Shown here one piece after another: positions 62,306 through 64,000 of a stretch of 64,000 bases of DNA. Position 1 is the stretch's first letter. Every line of letters begins with the position of its first letter. Below the pieces are notes generated by a model. The model was not told where the DNA came from. It ran no database searches and worked only from the letters and a program-made list of their open reading frames with translations. The translations under genes were made by a program, and so were the position numbers. The stretch is from Oceanobacillus piezotolerans (GTDB lineage: Bacteria > Bacillota > Bacilli > Bacillales > Amphibacillaceae), in assembly GCF_003665065.1 (NCBI RefSeq), contig NZ_RCHR01000004.1, positions 396,310 through 460,309 on the forward strand, written 5' to 3'.

Positions 62306-62707
62306 ATGGCAAGTGAAGATTGGAATAAAGAAAAAGAAGAAAATCAACTAAAGTTTGCACAGCAGCATTTAGCGAATGAACGCACGTATTTAGCTTGGAT
62401 ACGGACAGCAATCGCCATCATTGGCGTCGGTTTTATAACGATTACTTTCCATTTAACAATCGGCCAAAGTCATGCCTTAAGTGATTTACTCGCTGTCCTG
62501 CTTACTATCTTATCCAGCGTGTGTGGAGTTGCTGTCATGATCATGGCAGCTTTTCAGTATTTGAAGAAAAGAAAACAAATTCAAGCGCAGTACTTTCAAT
62601 CTTCTTACCTGTTTGTTATATTTGGCTCTCTGTTTTTGCTTCTCGTCTTTGTACTAGCGATTTTGTATATCTTGGTCCAATTTATGCATATCGAAAAACT
62701 CTTTTAG
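62306..62707 (+). CDS. DUF202 (YidH-like) membrane protein
   Basis: A 133-residue protein with the DUF202 opening FAQQHLANERTYLAWIRTAI and three membrane helices (~35-55, 65-88, 103-127). Function unknown; homologues are small inner-membrane proteins. It starts 40 nt after the formylglycine-generating enzyme, so the two are likely co-transcribed. The ribosome binding site (GGTGGG) is moderate. Confidence 0.88.
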   Translation: MASEDWNKEKEENQLKFAQQHLANERTYLAWIRTAIAIIGVGFITITFHLTIGQSHALSDLLAVLLTILSSVCGVAVMIMAAFQYLKKRKQIQAQYFQSSYLFVIFGSLFLLLVFVLAILYILVQFMHIEKLF

Positions 62708-62780
62708 GGGATCTGAGGGGCAATTGGTCTAAACAGGAAAGTTTTTATAACTAGAGTCAGTCTGTATGATTTAGAGCGGT

Positions 62781-62856
62781 TTCTTATTATGAGGCATATA
62801 AAGACGAATCTTTAATTTTGGTCCTAATTTAGAAGGAGCCCAACAAGGGGTTGTTT
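62781..62856 (+). pseudogene. 76-bp relic of an opuAC 3' region
   Basis: TATGAGGCATATAAAGA, CCTAATTTAGAAGGAGC and CAACAAGG align with 59216-59279 of the intact gene (YYEAYKDE..GPNLEGAQQG), with a small indel and substitutions. It has no start or full domain. The flanking 62708-62780 and 62857-62887 hold nothing else. Confidence 0.75.
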
Positions 62857-62887
62857 ATTCGTTTTACTTTTGCTTCTTTTTCTACAA

Positions 62888-62912
62888 ATAAAAAAGCCCC
62901 ATAAGGGCTCGT
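62888..62912 (-). terminator. Terminator of the rRNA-tRNA operon
   Basis: Minus strand GAGCCCTTATGGGGCTTTTTTATTT: an AGCCC/GGGGCT stem followed by a T-run, just beyond the last tRNA-like segment. Confidence 0.82.
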
Positions 62913-62932
62913 AATTTGTTATGTATATAAAA

Positions 62933-63002
62933 TGGGCTACCAGGTAGGATTAACCGGTGTTACACGGGATCTAAAACCCGATGCCTTACCCCTAGTCTAG
63001 AG
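62933..63002 (-). pseudogene. Degenerate tRNA-Gln
   Basis: Retains GGTAAGGCATCGGGTTTTAG and the 3' acceptor TGGTAGCCCA of the intact tRNA-Gln at 63147-63221, but the 5' acceptor strand (CTAGACTA) no longer pairs, the T-loop is GGTTAATCC instead of GGTTCGAATCC, and the anticodon loop is altered. Confidence 0.75.
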
Positions 63003-63010
63003 TTTAAAAA

Positions 63011-63085
63011 TGGCTCCACAGGTAGGATTCGAACCTACGACCGATCGGTTAACAGCCGATTGCTCTACCACTGAGCTACTGTGGA
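63011..63085 (-). tRNA. tRNA-Asn (GTT)
   Basis: Reads TCCACAGTAGCTCAGTGGTA at the 5' end, anticodon loop CTGTTAA (GTT), T-arm GGTTCGAATCC and CTGTGGAG-CCA. All stems pair and CCA is encoded. Confidence 0.95.
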
Positions 63086-63146
63086 ATGAAAATGCTCTCC
63101 TAGGTTTCGCACTGATTTAAAAGTAGTGCGCAATTCTAGAAAATTA

Positions 63147-63221
63147 TGGCTGGGCTACCAGGATTCGAACCTGGGAATAACGGGACCAAAACCCGTTGCC
63201 TTACCGCTTGGCTATAGCCCA
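63147..63221 (-). tRNA. tRNA-Gln (TTG)
   Basis: TGGGCTATAGCCAAGCGGTA, anticodon loop TTTTGGT (TTG) between CGGG/CCCG, T-arm GGTTCGAATCC, acceptor TAGCCCAG and encoded CCA. Fully paired cloverleaf. Confidence 0.95.
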
Positions 63222-63233
63222 ATAATCGATATA

Positions 63234-63262
63234 GTGGAGGGCGGATTCGAACTAACCAACAC
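63234..63262 (-). pseudogene. 3' half of a decayed tRNA, probably Tyr
   Basis: GTTAGTTCGAATCCGCCCTC then CAC resembles the T-arm and acceptor of tRNA-Tyr (GCAGTTCGAATCTGC..CCTCCACCA). The 5' part cannot be found; about 70 nt of AT-rich filler follow. Confidence 0.5.
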
Positions 63263-63334
63263 ATTTATACTATTTACTATAAGGTTTATTTTTATTCATA
63301 AATAATGGTGTCGCCCAACCGACTTGAAAATTCA

Positions 63335-63406
63335 TGGTAACTTACGGATTCGAACCCGTGTTACCGTCGTGAAAGGGTAGTGTCATAACGCTTGACCAAC
63401 AAACCA
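63335..63406 (-). pseudogene. Degenerate tRNA-Glu (TTC)
   Basis: GGTCAAGCGTTATGACACTA, CCCTTTCACG with the TTC anticodon, then ACGGGTTCGAATCCGT. The acceptor strands (GGTTTGT / AAGTTACC) and the anticodon stem (CTACC / GACGG) are mispaired, so a functional tRNA is unlikely. Confidence 0.75.
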
Positions 63407-63428
63407 TTAAATTTTTGCAAATAAATAA

Positions 63429-63497
63429 CCCCACAGATAGACTTCAAATCTCGACCATCGACTAACAGCCGATGAACTATCATTAAAGTACTGTGAA
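63429..63497 (-). pseudogene. Degenerate tRNA-Asn (GTT)
   Basis: TTCACAGTACTTTAATGATA, ATCGGCTGTTAGTCGAT and TCTATCTGTGGGG track the intact tRNA-Asn at 63011-63085, but the D-arm and T-loop (GATTTGAAGTC) are broken. Confidence 0.75.
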
Positions 63498-63516
63498 GCG
63501 TTTAATTAAAATAATT

Positions 63517-63630
63517 GCCTGGCGGTGTCCTACTCTCGCAGGGAAAACCCAACTACCATCGGCGCTGGAGAGCTTAACTTCTGTGTTCGGTATGGGAACA
63601 GGTGGGGCCTCTCCGCCATCACTACCAGGC
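63517..63630 (-). rRNA. rrf: 5S ribosomal RNA
   Basis: Begins GCCTGGTAGTGATGGCGGAG and contains CCCATACCGAACACAGAAGT; ends CACCGCCAGGC. Both ends pair as expected. About 120 nt downstream of the 23S 3' end. Confidence 0.95.
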
Positions 63631-63751
63631 CTACACGACGTAGGTCGTTCGGTGTTGTTCACAGGAGGTGAACGGTTTTAACCGAACTTCCTTGAACGCT
63701 TTTAAGGTTTGTACCCTAAAAACTAAATAAGAGTAAACAACGATTAAAGAA

Positions 63752-64000
63752 GTTAGTTAAGTCCTCGATCGATTAGTATCCGTCAACTGCACGTGTCACC
63801 ACGCTTCCATCTCGAACCTATCAACCTCATCGTCTCTGAGGGATCTTACTCACTCGAAGTGATGGGAAGTCTCATCTTAAGGGGGGCTTCATGCTTAGAT
63901 GCTTTCAGCACTTATCCTTTCCACACGTAGCTACCCAGCTATGCTCCTGGCGGAACAACTGGTACACCAGCGGTGTGTCCATCCCGGTCCTCTCGTACTA
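63752..64000 (-). rRNA. rrl: 23S ribosomal RNA, 3' end region (5' part beyond window)
   Basis: The minus strand reads TAGTACGAGAGGACCGGGAT (near the sarcin-ricin/PTC-proximal end of domain VI) through to GTTGACGGATACTAATCGAT and the mature 3' end near CGAGGACTTAA. Only about 250 nt of the gene lie in the window. The exact 3' terminus is estimated. Confidence 0.93.

Noticed and set aside
63493..63681. 62-codon plus-strand frame
   Set aside because: Antisense to 5S rRNA and its flank.

Overview
This AT-rich window comes from a member of the Bacillaceae. The evidence is a c-di-AMP riboswitch in front of ktrA/ktrB, an S-box (SAM) riboswitch, Gram-positive lipoproteins, frequent TTG/GTG starts behind strong AGGAGG-type ribosome binding sites, fragments of DUF1657/DUF2187/DUF1048 genes and a Bacillus-type rRNA-tRNA operon. 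The species cannot be named from sequence alone.

Layout. (1) 1-12.3 kb is a dense defence island. It holds an operon of a PLD-nuclease/SF2 helicase, a 58-residue protein and an SMC/DndD-like ATPase (cut by the window edge), then a restriction-modification pair with a D12-class adenine methylase, whose nuclease C-terminal domain recurs as a divergent stand-alone gene, then an McrBC-like pair with an EVE-type reader domain. (2) 12.6-23.9 kb is a yxjG-type methionine synthase gene followed by a seven-gene minus-strand operon: two dynamin-like GTPases flanking a P-loop-less relative, a two-helix membrane protein, a HerA/FtsK-like ATPase, an LHH-type HNH nuclease and a SUKH immunity protein. A 196-bp relic of a second yxjG-like gene lies beyond it, so the operon appears to sit between two former neighbours. 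This is the best candidate for an undescribed system. (3) 24.2-28.6 kb holds a DAACS symporter, a His/Tyr/Pro-rich small protein, a decayed type I toxin-like locus and a nuclease-helicase of the DinG/XPD type.

(4) 29.3-47.7 kb is devoted mainly to scavenging organic sulfur. An S-box controls an NtaA/DszA-type monooxygenase followed by a DUF3311 protein, a sodium:solute symporter and a flavin reductase. After a pyridoxal kinase/ECF S-component pair comes a Met ABC transporter with two binding proteins, a GNAT enzyme and two further flavin monooxygenases, and then an SsuABC-like sulfonate transporter with a fourth monooxygenase. The last two operons have long leaders with terminator hairpins but no S-box; one encodes a 24-residue candidate leader peptide.

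(5) 47.7-58.1 kb is housekeeping mixed with gene decay: DUF1657 and DUF2187 relics, phoU, two small lipoproteins, tatA, ktrA and ktrB under a c-di-AMP riboswitch, a truncated DUF1048 gene, a YitT-like protein and an ABC-2 permease. (6) 58.4-62.7 kb carries an OpuAC-type binding protein, a cytoplasmic sulfatase, its formylglycine-generating enzyme and a DUF202 membrane protein, suggesting use of a sulfate ester. (7) 62.9-64 kb is the end of an rRNA operon on the minus strand: 23S 3' or 5' boundary region as described below, 5S, two intact tRNAs (Gln, Asn) and at least four decayed tRNA copies.

Gene functions are read from motifs and remembered family features; no database search was run.
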